A stretch of 64,000 nt of DNA from contig OZ244906.1 in NCBI GenBank assembly GCA_965221655.1, positions 2,728,001-2,792,000 of the forward strand, given 5' to 3'. The position numbers were made by a program, and so were the translations under genes. This DNA comes from Bin107 sp965221655 (GTDB lineage Bacteria > UBA8248). Position 1 is the stretch's first letter. Each line of letters begins with the position of its first letter. Shown here one piece after another: positions 1 to 9,425 of this stretch. The notes below the pieces were generated by a model. It saw only the letters and a program-made list of their open reading frames with translations, did no database searches and had not been told where the DNA came from.

Positions 1-441
1 GTGCCCGACGCGGGCCTTGCCGTCTCGCTCCACGCGGCGGACGAGCAGACCCGGGGCGCGCTCGTGCCCGTGAACCGCAAGTGGAGCCTCGAGACCCTGC
101 TGGCCGAGTGCCGGGCGTTGCCCCTGCGCGCGCGGCGGCGCATTACCTTCGAATACGTGATGCTCGGCGGCGTGAACGATTCGCAAGGGGAGGCACAGCG
201 CCTCGCGCGGATGCTGGAGGGTCTGCGGTGCAAGGTGAACCTGATTCCGTGGAACCCCTTTCCCGGAGGTGCGTTCCAAAGGCCCGGGGACGCGCGCGTG
301 GAGGCGTTTCGCCGCATTTTGCAAACAGCGGGCGTCCTCGCCACCACGCGGGCGAGCAAGGGGGGCGACATCCTCGCGGCCTGCGGCCAGCTGGCCGACC
401 GCAAGTCGAGCGGCGGCCTGCGCCTCGTCGAATCCTCCTGA
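1..441 (+). CDS. rlmN: 23S rRNA (adenine-2503-C2)-methyltransferase, C-terminal part
   Basis: This is the C-terminal part of the radical-SAM methyltransferase that methylates A2503 of 23S rRNA (and A37 of some tRNAs). The family segments AVSLHA, RRITFEYVML, GVNDS and KVNLIPWNPFPG are visible. The C-terminal AACGQL carries the second catalytic cysteine that forms the transient methyl-cysteine adduct. The N-terminal domain and the CxxxCxxC cluster motif lie left of the window, so the GTG at base 1 is internal and the gene is cut by the window edge, not broken. Identification is firm. Confidence 0.93.
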   Translation: MPDAGLAVSLHAADEQTRGALVPVNRKWSLETLLAECRALPLRARRRITFEYVMLGGVNDSQGEAQRLARMLEGLRCKVNLIPWNPFPGGAFQRPGDARVEAFRRILQTAGVLATTRASKGGDILAACGQLADRKSSGGLRLVESS

Positions 442-931
442 ATCCCCGCTTTCTCGATTCGTCTCGCTCGATTCGTCTCGGCGCATACAAAAAGCGCGCC
501 CACAGGGGCGCAACGCTTCGCTTCTTGCGATTCGCTCACCCCGGCCCGCCCGCAAAACGAACGCCGCCAAGACGTAAAACCTTTTCGTTTCGCTGGATGC
601 GGGGGAGGGCACAGGGGTCTTCCCCGCGAGCCATTGGGCGCGAGAGGAGCATTTTCACACTTAGAGCGCCACGGCAAATACACCTTGCGGGGCGTCCCTG
701 CCCGGCGGCCTTTTCCCTTCCGGCGAACCCCGCGCGGAGGGAAATCGGCTTCTCTCTATAACCCCTTTTTGCTTCCCCGCGCGTTCTTTGGGCGGGCAGG
801 GGGCCGGGAGATTTGCTTGGCTTTTTTGCATTTTTCGAGCAGGCGCAGGAAACGCCCTTTCTTGCCCCTTTGGGGGGTATGTTGCTATACCATAACCCAT
901 GGGGGCGCGCACGAGAGGCGGGGGTGGACAC
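442..931. other. Intergenic region without a supported gene
   Basis: About 490 bases separate rlmN from the next gene. Frames here are open only because of the high GC content, and none has a convincing start or family signature. The region holds an imperfect inverted repeat at 712-722/735-744 (TTTCCCTTCCG against CGGAGGGAAA) and T-rich patches near 760-850. It may contain the rlmN terminator and a promoter for the downstream gene, but no clear -35/-10 pair stands out. Confidence 0.5.
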
Positions 932-1675
932 ATGGCGGATGAGGATTCCGGATTGCAAGAGACGATGGAGGAGCTGGCGCGCGGCGTCTCTGCGCTCTTG
1001 AAGCAACAAGAAGAACTTGCAGCACGCCTCGAAGCCGTCGAGAACCGCCTCGCCCAAGACGATGGACCCGCACCGGACCGCGACGACGCCTACGACTACC
1101 GCGTGCTCTTCCACGCGCGCACCTACGACATCGAGGACGCGGCGGGCGAGAACACGCACATGGAGAGCGTGCGGCGGTGCGTGGCCCTGGGTGGGCTCTC
1201 GCGCGTCAGAACGCGCTACCACACGGGCAGCGGCGCTCGCGAAGCGGCGTATTCCTACCGCCTGGCGGGGGAGGGGGAGGACGCCGAAGCCGCGTGGACG
1301 CCTCTGGAGCACCGTGTGGAGAAGGACGCAGGCGCGGACTATGCGGTCTCGCTCGCCCTGCCTGAGCCGATTCCCGGCGGCGCCGTCTTCGAGTTGCGCC
1401 ATCGCCTCCATCTGCGCGGGGCGTTCACGACGCGAAACGAGTGGGTGACCCTGGTGGTCGAATACCCCACCGAGGCGTTTCGCCTCGAAGTCCTGCTGCC
1501 CGCGGGGCGCAAGATACTCGGCGCCCGCAGGGAGGAATCCCAGGGGGCGTCGAACAGCTTCAACAAACGGCGGGTCCACCCGCGCGTCCTGCCCGCTACC
1601 GGCCGGACGCGCCTCGCGTGGGAGGAGGAGCGCCCCGTCACGGGCCGCGCCTACACCCTGTTCTGGGACTGGTAG
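932..1675 (+). CDS. Hypothetical protein with N-terminal coiled coil
   Basis: The product is about 247 residues. I chose the ATG at 932 because a purine-rich GAGGCGGGGG precedes it; the in-frame ATG at 899 has no such site. Residues 8-40 are rich in E, L, K and Q with heptad spacing, a likely short coiled coil. The rest (about 50-247) is rich in beta-strand-like alternation and ends in aromatic FWDW. There is no signal peptide or membrane segment. I do not recognise the family. The gene stands alone between rlmN and a second small hypothetical gene. Coding status is supported by length, codon pattern and start site. Confidence 0.7.
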   Translation: MADEDSGLQETMEELARGVSALLKQQEELAARLEAVENRLAQDDGPAPDRDDAYDYRVLFHARTYDIEDAAGENTHMESVRRCVALGGLSRVRTRYHTGSGAREAAYSYRLAGEGEDAEAAWTPLEHRVEKDAGADYAVSLALPEPIPGGAVFELRHRLHLRGAFTTRNEWVTLVVEYPTEAFRLEVLLPAGRKILGARREESQGASNSFNKRRVHPRVLPATGRTRLAWEEERPVTGRAYTLFWDW

Positions 1676-1798
1676 GGGGGGAGCCGCGCCGGGAGACTTC
1701 TCCTCCCCGTTTTGCTAGACTCCGCGCTTTCGGGCGCTTGCTGCGGCGGGCGTTCGCAGGGTTTTGTCCATCACTCATGTTCAGGAGAATGCGCCATC

Positions 1799-2113
1799 AT
1801 GCTGGAGCCGGATGTTTTTGTGGTCGATCTCACCGAGAACTTCGGCGGGGAGGTACTCGCCGACGGGCGCGTCAAGACGACGCGCGAACAGCTCGAGCGC
1901 TGCGCCGCCAAGTTCGGGGCGAGCGTTTCGGTGAGCCACGCGAAGAATTTTGAGCTCGGCGTGCACGTGCCGACGATCACCGTGCGCCGCCTCGAGAAAA
2001 AGGGTGCCAAGACCGAGACGGAGCTGCTCTTCTTCTCCTACGAGGACGAAGAAGGCGCCATCCTCACCGACCCGGACGCATGGGGGCGCGTGCCCACGCA
2101 GATATTCGGCTGA
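1799..2113 (+). CDS. Small hypothetical protein (104 aa)
   Basis: The ATG at 1799 is preceded by AGGAGA about ten bases upstream. The 104-residue product is acidic and soluble. It opens with EPDVFVVDLTENFGGE and continues with a helical segment (about 25-40), then mixed beta/charged segments. There are no cysteines apart from one in ERCAAKF, no signal peptide and no membrane span. I do not recognise a family. A hairpin follows directly after the stop codon, suggesting a monocistronic unit. Confidence 0.65.
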   Translation: MLEPDVFVVDLTENFGGEVLADGRVKTTREQLERCAAKFGASVSVSHAKNFELGVHVPTITVRRLEKKGAKTETELLFFSYEDEEGAILTDPDAWGRVPTQIFG

Positions 2114-2114
2114 G

Positions 2115-2160
2115 CCTCCCCCGCACGGGGAGGATGCGGCAGGGCGAGCCGGGCGGCTCG
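2115..2160 (+). terminator. Two GC-rich hairpins after the small hypothetical gene
   Basis: A 7-bp perfect stem CCTCCCC/GGGGAGG (2115-2121/2127-2133) begins one base after the stop. A second stem CGAGCC/GGCTCG (2145-2150/2155-2160) follows. Neither is followed by a T tract, so they may act as attenuator or mRNA-stabilising structures rather than as a classical intrinsic terminator. The second stem resembles the palindrome at 53633-53652. Confidence 0.4.
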
Positions 2161-2259
2161 TCCCCGCGCACACCGGAAGACCTGCGACCCGCGCAGATTC
2201 CCGCTGGAGAAAACTCCCGCGGCGCGCGCGCGTGGGCGGTGCGCCGCGAGAGGAGGAAG

Positions 2260-2688
2260 ATGGAGCGTTCGTGGACGGATGAGGAGGTCGAGCGGGTCTT
2301 CCGCGAGCGTTGGCGGGGAAACTTCAACGACCTGATGGGCTTTGAGGTTCTCGAGGCGCGCAGGGGCTTCGCCCGCGTCGGCATGGCCGTCGAGCCGCGC
2401 CTGTTCCAGCCCCACGGCGTCGTCCACGGCGGTGCGCTGGCGGCCCTGGCCGACACGGCGGGCGGCGTGGGCGGCTACGTGAGCTACCCCGTCGGCACGC
2501 ATCTGATGACCGTCGAGATGAAGGTGAACTTCCTGCGCCCGGTCGTGGAGGGGACGCTCATCGGCGAGGCGCAGGCCATCCACCTGGGGCGGAAGACCTC
2601 GGTGTGGGAAATCAGGCTGCGCGACGAGGCGGAGAAGCTCGCCTGTTTCGCCTCGGCCACCTACATGGTCGTGCGCGAGGCGCAATAG
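2260..2688 (+). CDS. PaaI/YdiI-type hotdog thioesterase
   Basis: This 142-residue protein is a single hotdog-fold acyl-CoA thioesterase of the PaaI/4HBT group, which hydrolyses aryl- or acyl-CoA thioesters in the cytoplasm. The motif PHGVVHGGALAALADTAGG (about 48-66) is the family signature, with the G-G-x-x-x-x-L-x-D arrangement that positions the catalytic acid. The later strand MTVEMKVNFLRPV is also typical. The ATG at 2260 follows GAGGAGGA; upstream starts lack a ribosome site. The natural substrate cannot be read from the sequence. It is followed by acnA on the same strand after about 165 bases. Confidence 0.88.
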   Translation: MERSWTDEEVERVFRERWRGNFNDLMGFEVLEARRGFARVGMAVEPRLFQPHGVVHGGALAALADTAGGVGGYVSYPVGTHLMTVEMKVNFLRPVVEGTLIGEAQAIHLGRKTSVWEIRLRDEAEKLACFASATYMVVREAQ

Positions 2689-2852
2689 GGGCCACCCTCG
2701 TCCTGCGCGCCCGCGTGTGGTATTCTCCGCAAGAAATCGAGTCGTTTTTTCTTGTATTCCAGTCCGAACCGGCTCCCTGGGCGAAACCCTCCGCACAGGC
2801 GGACCACTTGAAGGAGCGGGCACGCGCCGCGCCCGCCCGAGCGAGGTGAACG

Positions 2853-5558
2853 ATGAGCAACAGCTTTGACGCCCGCTCCACGCTCGACGTGGACGGCAAG
2901 AGTTATGAGATCTACCGCATCGACGCACTTAAGGACAAAGGCGACGTCGCGCGGCTGCCTTTCGCCATGAAGGTGCTGCTCGAGAACCTGCTCCGAAACG
3001 AGGACGGCCGCTCCGTGCGCGCCGCGGACGTGGAGGCGCTCGCCTCCTGGGACGCGAAGAACAACGCCGCGCGCGAGGTCGGCTTCATGCCCAGCCGCGT
3101 CCTCTTGCAGGATTTCACGGGCGTTCCCGTGGTGGTCGACCTGGCCGCCATGCGCGACGCCATGAAGGACCTGGGCGGCGACCCCGACCTCATCAACCCT
3201 CTGCAGCCCGTCGATTTGGTGATCGACCATTCCGTCCAGGTGGACGAGTTCGGCACGCAGACGGCACTCGAGCGCAACGCGCAACTCGAATACGACAGGA
3301 ACACCGAGCGCTACGCCTTTTTGCGCTGGGCACAGGGGGCGTTTCGCAACTTTCGCGCCGTGCCGCCCGAAACGGGCATCGTGCATCAGGTGAACCTCGA
3401 GTTCCTGGCCCCCGTGGTGGGCACGGACGAGAAGGAAGGCGTTACGCGCGCTTTTCCGGATACCGTCGTGGGCACCGACTCCCACACCACGATGATCAAC
3501 GGCATCGGCGTCCTGGGCTGGGGCGTGGGCGGCATCGAGGCGGAAGCCGCCATGCTCGGCCAGCCGTATTCCATGCTGATTCCCGACGTGGTGGGCTTTC
3601 GGCTCTCGGGCGATCTGGCCGAGGGCGCCACGGCGACGGATCTCGTTCTCGTCGTGGTCGAGATGCTCAGAGCAAAGGGCGTGGTGGGCAAGTTTGTAGA
3701 ATTCTACGGGCCGGGGCTGGACAACCTGCCGCTTGCGGACCGCGCGACGCTGGCCAACATGGCGCCCGAATACGGCGCGACCTGCGGCATCTTCCCCATC
3801 GACCGCGAGACGATAAAGTACCTCGAGCTCACGAACAGGCCGCCCGAGCAGATCGCCCTCGTCGAGGCGTACGCGCGCGCACAGGGCATGTTCCGCGAGA
3901 CGGACTCCCCCGAGGCGGTCTACACCGACACGCTCGAGCTCGATTTGGGCGCGGTGGTTCCGAGCATCTCCGGCCCCAAGCGTCCCCAGGACCGCATTGC
4001 CCTCACCGAGGCGGGGGCGGTATTCGAGCGCGAACTCGATAAGATGCTCGCAGAACTCGGCGGCGGCGAGGGCGGGACGGCGGTCGCACCCCCCGTCGTC
4101 ACCGTGCGCGATGGGACGAAGACCTACGAGATGACGCACGGGGCGGTCGTCATCGCCGCCATCACGAGCTGCACGAACACGTCGAACCCCTACGTCATGC
4201 TCGGTGCGGGTCTGGTGGCGAAAAAGGCCGCCGAGCGCGGCCTCAAGGCCAAGCCCTGGGTCAAGACCTCGCTCGCCCCGGGTTCGATGGTGGTTACGGA
4301 GTATCTCGAGAGCGCGGGTCTCACCCCCTACCTCGAAGCCTTGGGCTTCCACAACGTGGGCTACGGCTGCACCACCTGCATCGGAAACTCGGGCCCGCTG
4401 CCCGAGCACGTGTCGAAGGCGGTGGCCGAGGGCGATCTGGTCGCCTGCTCGGTGCTCTCGGGCAACCGCAACTTTGAAGGCCGCGTGCACGCCGAGGTGC
4501 GCATGAACTTCCTCGCCTCCCCGCCTCTGGTGGTGGCCTACGCCATCGCGGGCCGCATGGACATCGACATTGCGAAAGACCCTCTGGGCGAGGACGAAGA
4601 GGGCAACCCCGTCTATCTGCGCGACGTCTGGCCCACGCAGAGCGAGCTCCAGGACGTGGTGATGCAGCACGTGAAGGCCGACATGTTCCAGAAGAGCTAC
4701 GGCGACGTGTTCAGGGGCGATTTGCGCTGGCAGGGCATCCCCACGCCCGAGGGCAGCCTTTTCGCCTGGGACGACATGTCCACCTACATCCGGCGCGCGC
4801 CCTATTTCGACGGCATGAAGCCCGAGCCCGAGCCGGTTGGCGACATCGCCGGGGCGCGGTGCCTCGCCCTGCTGGGCGATTCGGTTACCACCGATCACAT
4901 ATCTCCGGCAGGCTCCATCAAGCGCGAGAGCCCCAGCGGGCATTTTCTGGTGATGAACGACGTACTGCCCGCCGATTTCAACAGCTACGGCGCGCGGCGC
5001 GGCAATCACGAGGTGATGATGCGCGGCACCTTCTCGAACGTGCGCCTGCGCAACCGCGTGGCCCCGGGCACGGAGGGCGGCTTCACCACCCACTTCCCGA
5101 CGGGCGAGGTCATGCCCATCTACGACGCGGCGATGCTCTACCAGGAGGCGGGCATACCGCTCGTCGTCGTGGGCGGGAAAGAATACGGTACGGGCTCCTC
5201 GCGCGACTGGGCCGCCAAGGGCTCAAGCCTGCTGGGCATCCGCGCCGTCATCGCCGAGAGTTACGAGCGCATCCACCGCTCGAACCTGGTCGGCATGGGC
5301 GTGCTGCCGCTTCAGTTCAAGCCGGGCGATTCCGCGCAAAGCCTGGGGCTGACGGGCCGCGAGGTGTTCGACTTCGCGGGTCTTGCGGGTGGCGAGGCGA
5401 AGGAGGTGCGCGTAACCGCGACGCCCGAGGACGGCGGCACGCCCATCGTCTTCGACGCCCTGGTGCGCATCGATACCCCCAATGAGGTGTCCTACTACCA
5501 GCACGGCGGCATCCTGCAATACGTGCTCAGGCAGCTGCTCAAGAACGACGGGGCTTAA
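2853..5558 (+). CDS. acnA: Aconitate hydratase A
   Basis: This 901-residue enzyme interconverts citrate and isocitrate in the TCA cycle. It has the AcnA/IRP1 layout: N-terminal domains 1-3 with the 4Fe-4S cluster, a linker, and the swivelling domain 4. Cluster ligands are Cys440 (ITSCTNTS) and Cys506/Cys509 (GCTTCIGNSG), matching the IRP1 spacing. Domain 4 carries GDSVTTDHISPAGSI and the active-site segment YGTGSSRDWAAKG. Length is normal for AcnA, distinguishing it from AcnB. The start is the ATG at 2853 after GAGCGAGGTGA. It appears monocistronic. Identification is firm. Confidence 0.97.
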   Translation: MSNSFDARSTLDVDGKSYEIYRIDALKDKGDVARLPFAMKVLLENLLRNEDGRSVRAADVEALASWDAKNNAAREVGFMPSRVLLQDFTGVPVVVDLAAMRDAMKDLGGDPDLINPLQPVDLVIDHSVQVDEFGTQTALERNAQLEYDRNTERYAFLRWAQGAFRNFRAVPPETGIVHQVNLEFLAPVVGTDEKEGVTRAFPDTVVGTDSHTTMINGIGVLGWGVGGIEAEAAMLGQPYSMLIPDVVGFRLSGDLAEGATATDLVLVVVEMLRAKGVVGKFVEFYGPGLDNLPLADRATLANMAPEYGATCGIFPIDRETIKYLELTNRPPEQIALVEAYARAQGMFRETDSPEAVYTDTLELDLGAVVPSISGPKRPQDRIALTEAGAVFERELDKMLAELGGGEGGTAVAPPVVTVRDGTKTYEMTHGAVVIAAITSCTNTSNPYVMLGAGLVAKKAAERGLKAKPWVKTSLAPGSMVVTEYLESAGLTPYLEALGFHNVGYGCTTCIGNSGPLPEHVSKAVAEGDLVACSVLSGNRNFEGRVHAEVRMNFLASPPLVVAYAIAGRMDIDIAKDPLGEDEEGNPVYLRDVWPTQSELQDVVMQHVKADMFQKSYGDVFRGDLRWQGIPTPEGSLFAWDDMSTYIRRAPYFDGMKPEPEPVGDIAGARCLALLGDSVTTDHISPAGSIKRESPSGHFLVMNDVLPADFNSYGARRGNHEVMMRGTFSNVRLRNRVAPGTEGGFTTHFPTGEVMPIYDAAMLYQEAGIPLVVVGGKEYGTGSSRDWAAKGSSLLGIRAVIAESYERIHRSNLVGMGVLPLQFKPGDSAQSLGLTGREVFDFAGLAGGEAKEVRVTATPEDGGTPIVFDALVRIDTPNEVSYYQHGGILQYVLRQLLKNDGA

Positions 5559-5727
5559 GAGGCAGGCGTTTCGCGGGGGCGGGACTGCGCGTTCGTTGAT
5601 GCGGGGCATTTGAGCGCAGCGAAGTTTTCATGGGGGCGAGCCGCGCAACGCGGGTCGCGCTCCTGCGGCCTTGCGCGCAAAACGCCCTCTCCTTGTGGTT
5701 CCTTTTGTTTCCTCGCGGAGGTTCCTC

Positions 5728-6774
5728 GTGCGCGTCGTAGTTGCTCTTCCGATGGACGACCTCAAAAAGGCGGGTGCGGCCGCGCGCGCGTTCGAGGCGG
5801 CGGGCTACGACGGCGTGATGAGCATGGAGAACGCCCACCACCCCTTTTTGCCTCTCGCCGTCGCGGCGGTGCAGACCGAGCGCGTGGAACTGCTCACGGC
5901 GGTGGCCATCGCCTTCCCGCGCAGCCCCATGGTGTGCGCGAACGCGGCGTGGGATTTGCAAAACGCATCGGGCGGGAGGTTCGTGCTTGGTCTCGGCCCG
6001 CAAATCAGGCCGCACAACGAGCGGCGCTTCAGCGTGCCCTGGAGTGCGCCCGCCCCCCGGATGCGCGAATACGTGGAAGCACTGCGCGCGATATGGCGTA
6101 CGTGGGCGCACGGGGAGAAGCTCGACTACCAGGGCGCGCACTACAGCTTCACGCTCATGACGCCCGCTTTCACGCCGCCCGCCCGCGGCCTGCCCATGCC
6201 GCCCGTAACCATCGCGGCGGTGGGGCCCGCCATGCTCGCCCTGGCGGGCCGCGCCTGTGACGGCGTGCGCCTGCACCCTTTCTGCACGCGGCGCTACTTT
6301 GAGGAATTCTGCCTGCCCAGGCTCGAAGCGGGCCTGCGCGAGAACGAGGTGGGGCGCGCGGGCTTTGAGATTACCGGCGGGGGCTACCTCGTGACGGGGC
6401 CGGATGAGGAATCCCTGCGCCCGGGCATGGAGGAGGTGAAGCGGCGGCTGGGGTTTTACGGCTCGACGCCGGATTATTGGCCGGTGCTCGAGATGCACGG
6501 CTACGGCGATTTGGGCCGAAAGCTGCGCGCCATGACGCGCGCGGGCCAGTGGGAGGAGTTGGCCGGCGAGATTCCCGACGACCTGGTGCGCCTGTTCGCC
6601 GCCGTGGGAACGCACGCGGAGATCAAACGGGCGATAGAAGAGCGTTTCGGGAACGGCGTGGACACCTTATACGCGGGAATGCTGCCCACGGCGGACACCG
6701 ACCTGCCGCCTGATCTGCTCGAGGATTTACACACCATACCGACGCCGTTTCGGGGTTTCGTCCCCCGCGCATAA
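5728..6774 (+). CDS. LLM class F420/flavin-dependent oxidoreductase
   Basis: The product (about 348 aa) is a luciferase-like (beta/alpha)8 barrel oxidoreductase. It opens with the strand VRVVVALPMDD and has RFVLGLGPQIRPHNERR, typical of the subgroup often annotated as probable F420-dependent oxidoreductase (TIGR03617-like). Substrate is unknown. Such enzymes transfer hydride with F420H2 or FMN, and F420 synthesis genes occur at the right end of this window, so F420 use is plausible. I chose the GTG at 5728 because GCGGAGG lies six bases upstream; an ATG at 5752 is an alternative. There is no membrane segment. Confidence 0.85.
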   Translation: MRVVVALPMDDLKKAGAAARAFEAAGYDGVMSMENAHHPFLPLAVAAVQTERVELLTAVAIAFPRSPMVCANAAWDLQNASGGRFVLGLGPQIRPHNERRFSVPWSAPAPRMREYVEALRAIWRTWAHGEKLDYQGAHYSFTLMTPAFTPPARGLPMPPVTIAAVGPAMLALAGRACDGVRLHPFCTRRYFEEFCLPRLEAGLRENEVGRAGFEITGGGYLVTGPDEESLRPGMEEVKRRLGFYGSTPDYWPVLEMHGYGDLGRKLRAMTRAGQWEELAGEIPDDLVRLFAAVGTHAEIKRAIEERFGNGVDTLYAGMLPTADTDLPPDLLEDLHTIPTPFRGFVPRA

Positions 6775-6850
6775 ACACACTGCTCGCGATGGCCTTGCAG
6801 TGCCGCGCCGCGCGACCTAAGGAACCTTGCGCCAATCGACGTGTGAAAAA

Positions 6851-8242
6851 CTAGGCTTTGGGGCCGACCATGTTCTCGGGGCGCACCGCCGCGTCGAATT
6901 CCTCACCCGTGAGGAGCCCCAGGTCGATGGCCGCCGCGCGCAGGGTGCCGCCTTCGGTGTAGGCCTTCTTGGCCACGCGCGCCGCGTTGTCGTAGCCGAT
7001 GACGGGGTTGAGCGCGGTAACCAGCATGAGCGAGTTCTGCAGATACGCCTCGATGGCGGGCCGGTTGGGCGCGATGCCCACCGCGCAGTGGGCGTCGAAC
7101 GAGTCGCACGCATCCGCGAGCAGGCGCACCGAGTTGAGCAGGTTGAATACCATCACCGGCTTGAAGACGTTGAGCTCGAAGTGCCCCGTCGCCCCGCCCA
7201 CGTTCACGGCCACGTCGTTGCCCATCACCTGGGCGCACACCATCGTCATCGCTTCGCTCTGGGTGGGGTTCACCTTGCCGGGCATGATGGAGCTGCCCGG
7301 CTCGTTCTCGGGAATGAGCAGCTCCCCCACGCCGCAGCGCGGCCCTGAGGCGAGCATCCGCACGTCGTTGGCAATTTTCATCAGGGAGGCCGCGAGCGTC
7401 TTGAGTGCGCCGCTGGCGAAGACGATTGCGTCGTGTGCCGCTAAGGCTTCGAACTTGTTGGGTGCGCTGCAAAAGGGCAGCCCCGTCATTTCGGCGATTT
7501 TTGCCGCGGCGCGCTCCGCGAATTCAGGGTGGGTGTTCAGGCCGGTGCCCACCGCCGTGCCGCCCAGGGCGAGCTCGTATATGCCCTCGAGTGCGGCGCG
7601 CACGCGGGCAAGGCCGTTTTCCAGCTGCCGGGCGTAGCCGGAGAACTCTTGGCCCAGGGTGAGGGGGACGGCGTCCATCAGGTGGGTGCGGCCTATCTTG
7701 ATGATGGAGTCGAATTCCTCCGCCTTGGCCGCGAGCGTCTTGCGCAGCCCCTCGACGGCGGGGATGAGCCTTCCCGTCATCTGCTCGCCGGCTGCGATGT
7801 GCATCGCCGTGGGGAAGGTGTCATTCGAGGACTGGGCCTTGTTCACGTCGTCGTTGGGGTGGATGGGGTGCTTGGAGCCCATCTCGCCGCCCGCCATCTC
7901 TATCGCCCGGTTGGCGATGACCTCGTTGGCGTTCATGTTCGTCTGGGTGCCGCTGCCCGTCTGCCAGACGACGAGGGGGAAGTGCGCGTCCAGATCGCCG
8001 GCAATCACCTCATCCGCCGCGCGCACGATGAGGGCGGCCTTCTCCGCGTCGAGAATGCCGAGTTCTTCGTTCGTGAGCGCCGCGGCTTTTTTGAGAATCC
8101 CCAGGGCGCGAATCATCTCGCGCGGGAAGCGGTCGCCGCCTATGCGGAAGTGAATCAACGAGCGTGCGGTTTGTGCGCCGTAGTATTTGTCCGCGGGCAC
8201 CTCGATTTCGCCCATGCTGTCCGTCTCGATGCGATGCTCCAT
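6851..8242 (-). CDS. fumC: Fumarate hydratase class II
   Basis: This 463-residue enzyme of the fumarase/aspartase superfamily hydrates fumarate to malate without an iron-sulfur cluster. Visible signatures are TGSGTQTNMNANEV, GRTHLMDAVPLTLGQE and the conserved GSSIMPGKVNPTQSEA catalytic loop. The ATG at 8242 follows GGGGAGGAGAAG on the minus strand. The gene lies 20 bases after an alcohol dehydrogenase gene, so the two are probably cotranscribed. With acnA nearby it adds a second TCA enzyme. The superfamily includes argininosuccinate and aspartate lyases, but the motifs and length fit FumC. Confidence 0.96.
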   Translation of the reverse strand: MEHRIETDSMGEIEVPADKYYGAQTARSLIHFRIGGDRFPREMIRALGILKKAAALTNEELGILDAEKAALIVRAADEVIAGDLDAHFPLVVWQTGSGTQTNMNANEVIANRAIEMAGGEMGSKHPIHPNDDVNKAQSSNDTFPTAMHIAAGEQMTGRLIPAVEGLRKTLAAKAEEFDSIIKIGRTHLMDAVPLTLGQEFSGYARQLENGLARVRAALEGIYELALGGTAVGTGLNTHPEFAERAAAKIAEMTGLPFCSAPNKFEALAAHDAIVFASGALKTLAASLMKIANDVRMLASGPRCGVGELLIPENEPGSSIMPGKVNPTQSEAMTMVCAQVMGNDVAVNVGGATGHFELNVFKPVMVFNLLNSVRLLADACDSFDAHCAVGIAPNRPAIEAYLQNSLMLVTALNPVIGYDNAARVAKKAYTEGGTLRAAAIDLGLLTGEEFDAAVRPENMVGPKA

Positions 8243-8262
8243 CTTCTCCTCCCCGTACGGGC

Positions 8263-9300
8263 CTACCACGTGAGGACGATGCGGCCCACCGGGTCGCCCG
8301 CACGCAGGGCGGCGAGGGCGTCGTTCGCCTCGACCATGGGCGCCTCCTCGGTGATGATCGCCTGCACGCGCCCGTCGTTCACCAGGCTCGCGGCGTCCGC
8401 CACGTCGCGCACCGTGTGGTTGTGCGACGCGATGATCTGTATCCACTTGTAGACGAGCTGTGCGGGCTCGATCTCCATCTTCTGGCCGAAGGCGTAGCCG
8501 AGGATGACGAGGCGCCCGCCGGGCCGCAGCAGGTCGATGCACTGCTGGATGACTGGCGGCACCGCCGCCCCGCCCACGATCTCGAGGGCGAGGTCCGCCC
8601 CCGCTCCGTTCGTCGCGTCGAGCACGGCCTTCACCGGGTCTTCGCGCGCGGCGTTGATGGTGGCGAACGCGCCGAGCTCGCGCGCCTTGGCGAGTTTTTC
8701 TTCCTTCACGTCCACGGCGACGACGTTTACCCCCAGATATTTAAGAATCTGCAAGGCGTGCAGCCCCAGCCCCCCGACGCCGAAGACGGCGGCGCACTCG
8801 CCCAGTTCGGGCTGTGCCATGCGGATGGCGTGCAGCGGGGAGCCGAGCGTTCCGCCGATAAGGGAGGCCGCCGCCAGCGAGACGTTCTCCCCCACCTTGA
8901 CGAGGTTGCGCTCCGAGACCGCGACGAGCTGCCCGAAGCCTCCGTCGAGCTCGATGCCCAGCCGCCCGGGGGAGTTTAGGCACATCTCCTCGTGGCCCGC
9001 GCGGCACATCGGGCAGCGTCCGCAGGTCTGCTTGCTCACGACGACCACCCTGTCGCCGGGTGCGACGGAGTCCACCTCCGCGCCCACGTCGAGCACGACG
9101 CCCGCGTTCTCATGGCCCAGCATGAGGGGGGTGGGTGCGGTGCGCACGCTGCCGTCCACGATTTTGAGGTCGGTTGCGCACAGCCCGTTCGCCTTCGATT
9201 CGACGAGCACCTGGCGCGGGCCGATGGTCGGCTCGGGCGCTTCCTCGTAGACGAGGGGCTTGCCGAATTCCTTGAGTATCATGGCCTTCATGGGCGTCAT
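8263..9300 (-). CDS. Zinc-dependent medium-chain alcohol dehydrogenase
   Basis: This 345-residue MDR-family enzyme has a GroES-like N-terminal half and a Rossmann C-terminal half. Catalytic zinc ligands are visible in LCATDLK and GHENAG. The structural-zinc cysteines form the cluster CGRCPMCRAGHEEMC. The cofactor-binding glycines are in GVGGLGLHA, with VAVDVKEEK after them suggesting NAD preference. Substrate cannot be assigned; it may oxidise an alcohol or sugar alcohol. It precedes fumC in the same direction by 20 bases. An alternative start is the second Met (MKAMIL), nine bases in. Confidence 0.9.
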   Translation of the reverse strand: MTPMKAMILKEFGKPLVYEEAPEPTIGPRQVLVESKANGLCATDLKIVDGSVRTAPTPLMLGHENAGVVLDVGAEVDSVAPGDRVVVVSKQTCGRCPMCRAGHEEMCLNSPGRLGIELDGGFGQLVAVSERNLVKVGENVSLAAASLIGGTLGSPLHAIRMAQPELGECAAVFGVGGLGLHALQILKYLGVNVVAVDVKEEKLAKARELGAFATINAAREDPVKAVLDATNGAGADLALEIVGGAAVPPVIQQCIDLLRPGGRLVILGYAFGQKMEIEPAQLVYKWIQIIASHNHTVRDVADAASLVNDGRVQAIITEEAPMVEANDALAALRAGDPVGRIVLTW

Positions 9301-9345
9301 CCTCTGCGGGGCTTTGGTGTCGGGTCGATTTTATCAGCCCTCCGC

Positions 9346-9362
9346 CCCCTGTGCCACAGGGG
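9346..9362. repeat. Small palindrome between SDR and alcohol dehydrogenase genes
   Basis: CCCCTG/CAGGGG arms (9346-9351/9357-9362) with a 5-base loop sit in the 125-base gap. There is no T run after it on either strand, so its role is unclear; it marks the boundary between two minus-strand transcription units. Confidence 0.35.
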
Positions 9363-9425
9363 AGGTGGTGGGGGGCTCGGCGATTTTGGCAGAGACGCAC
9401 TGCGAGGGCGCCTCGGAGCGCGCGC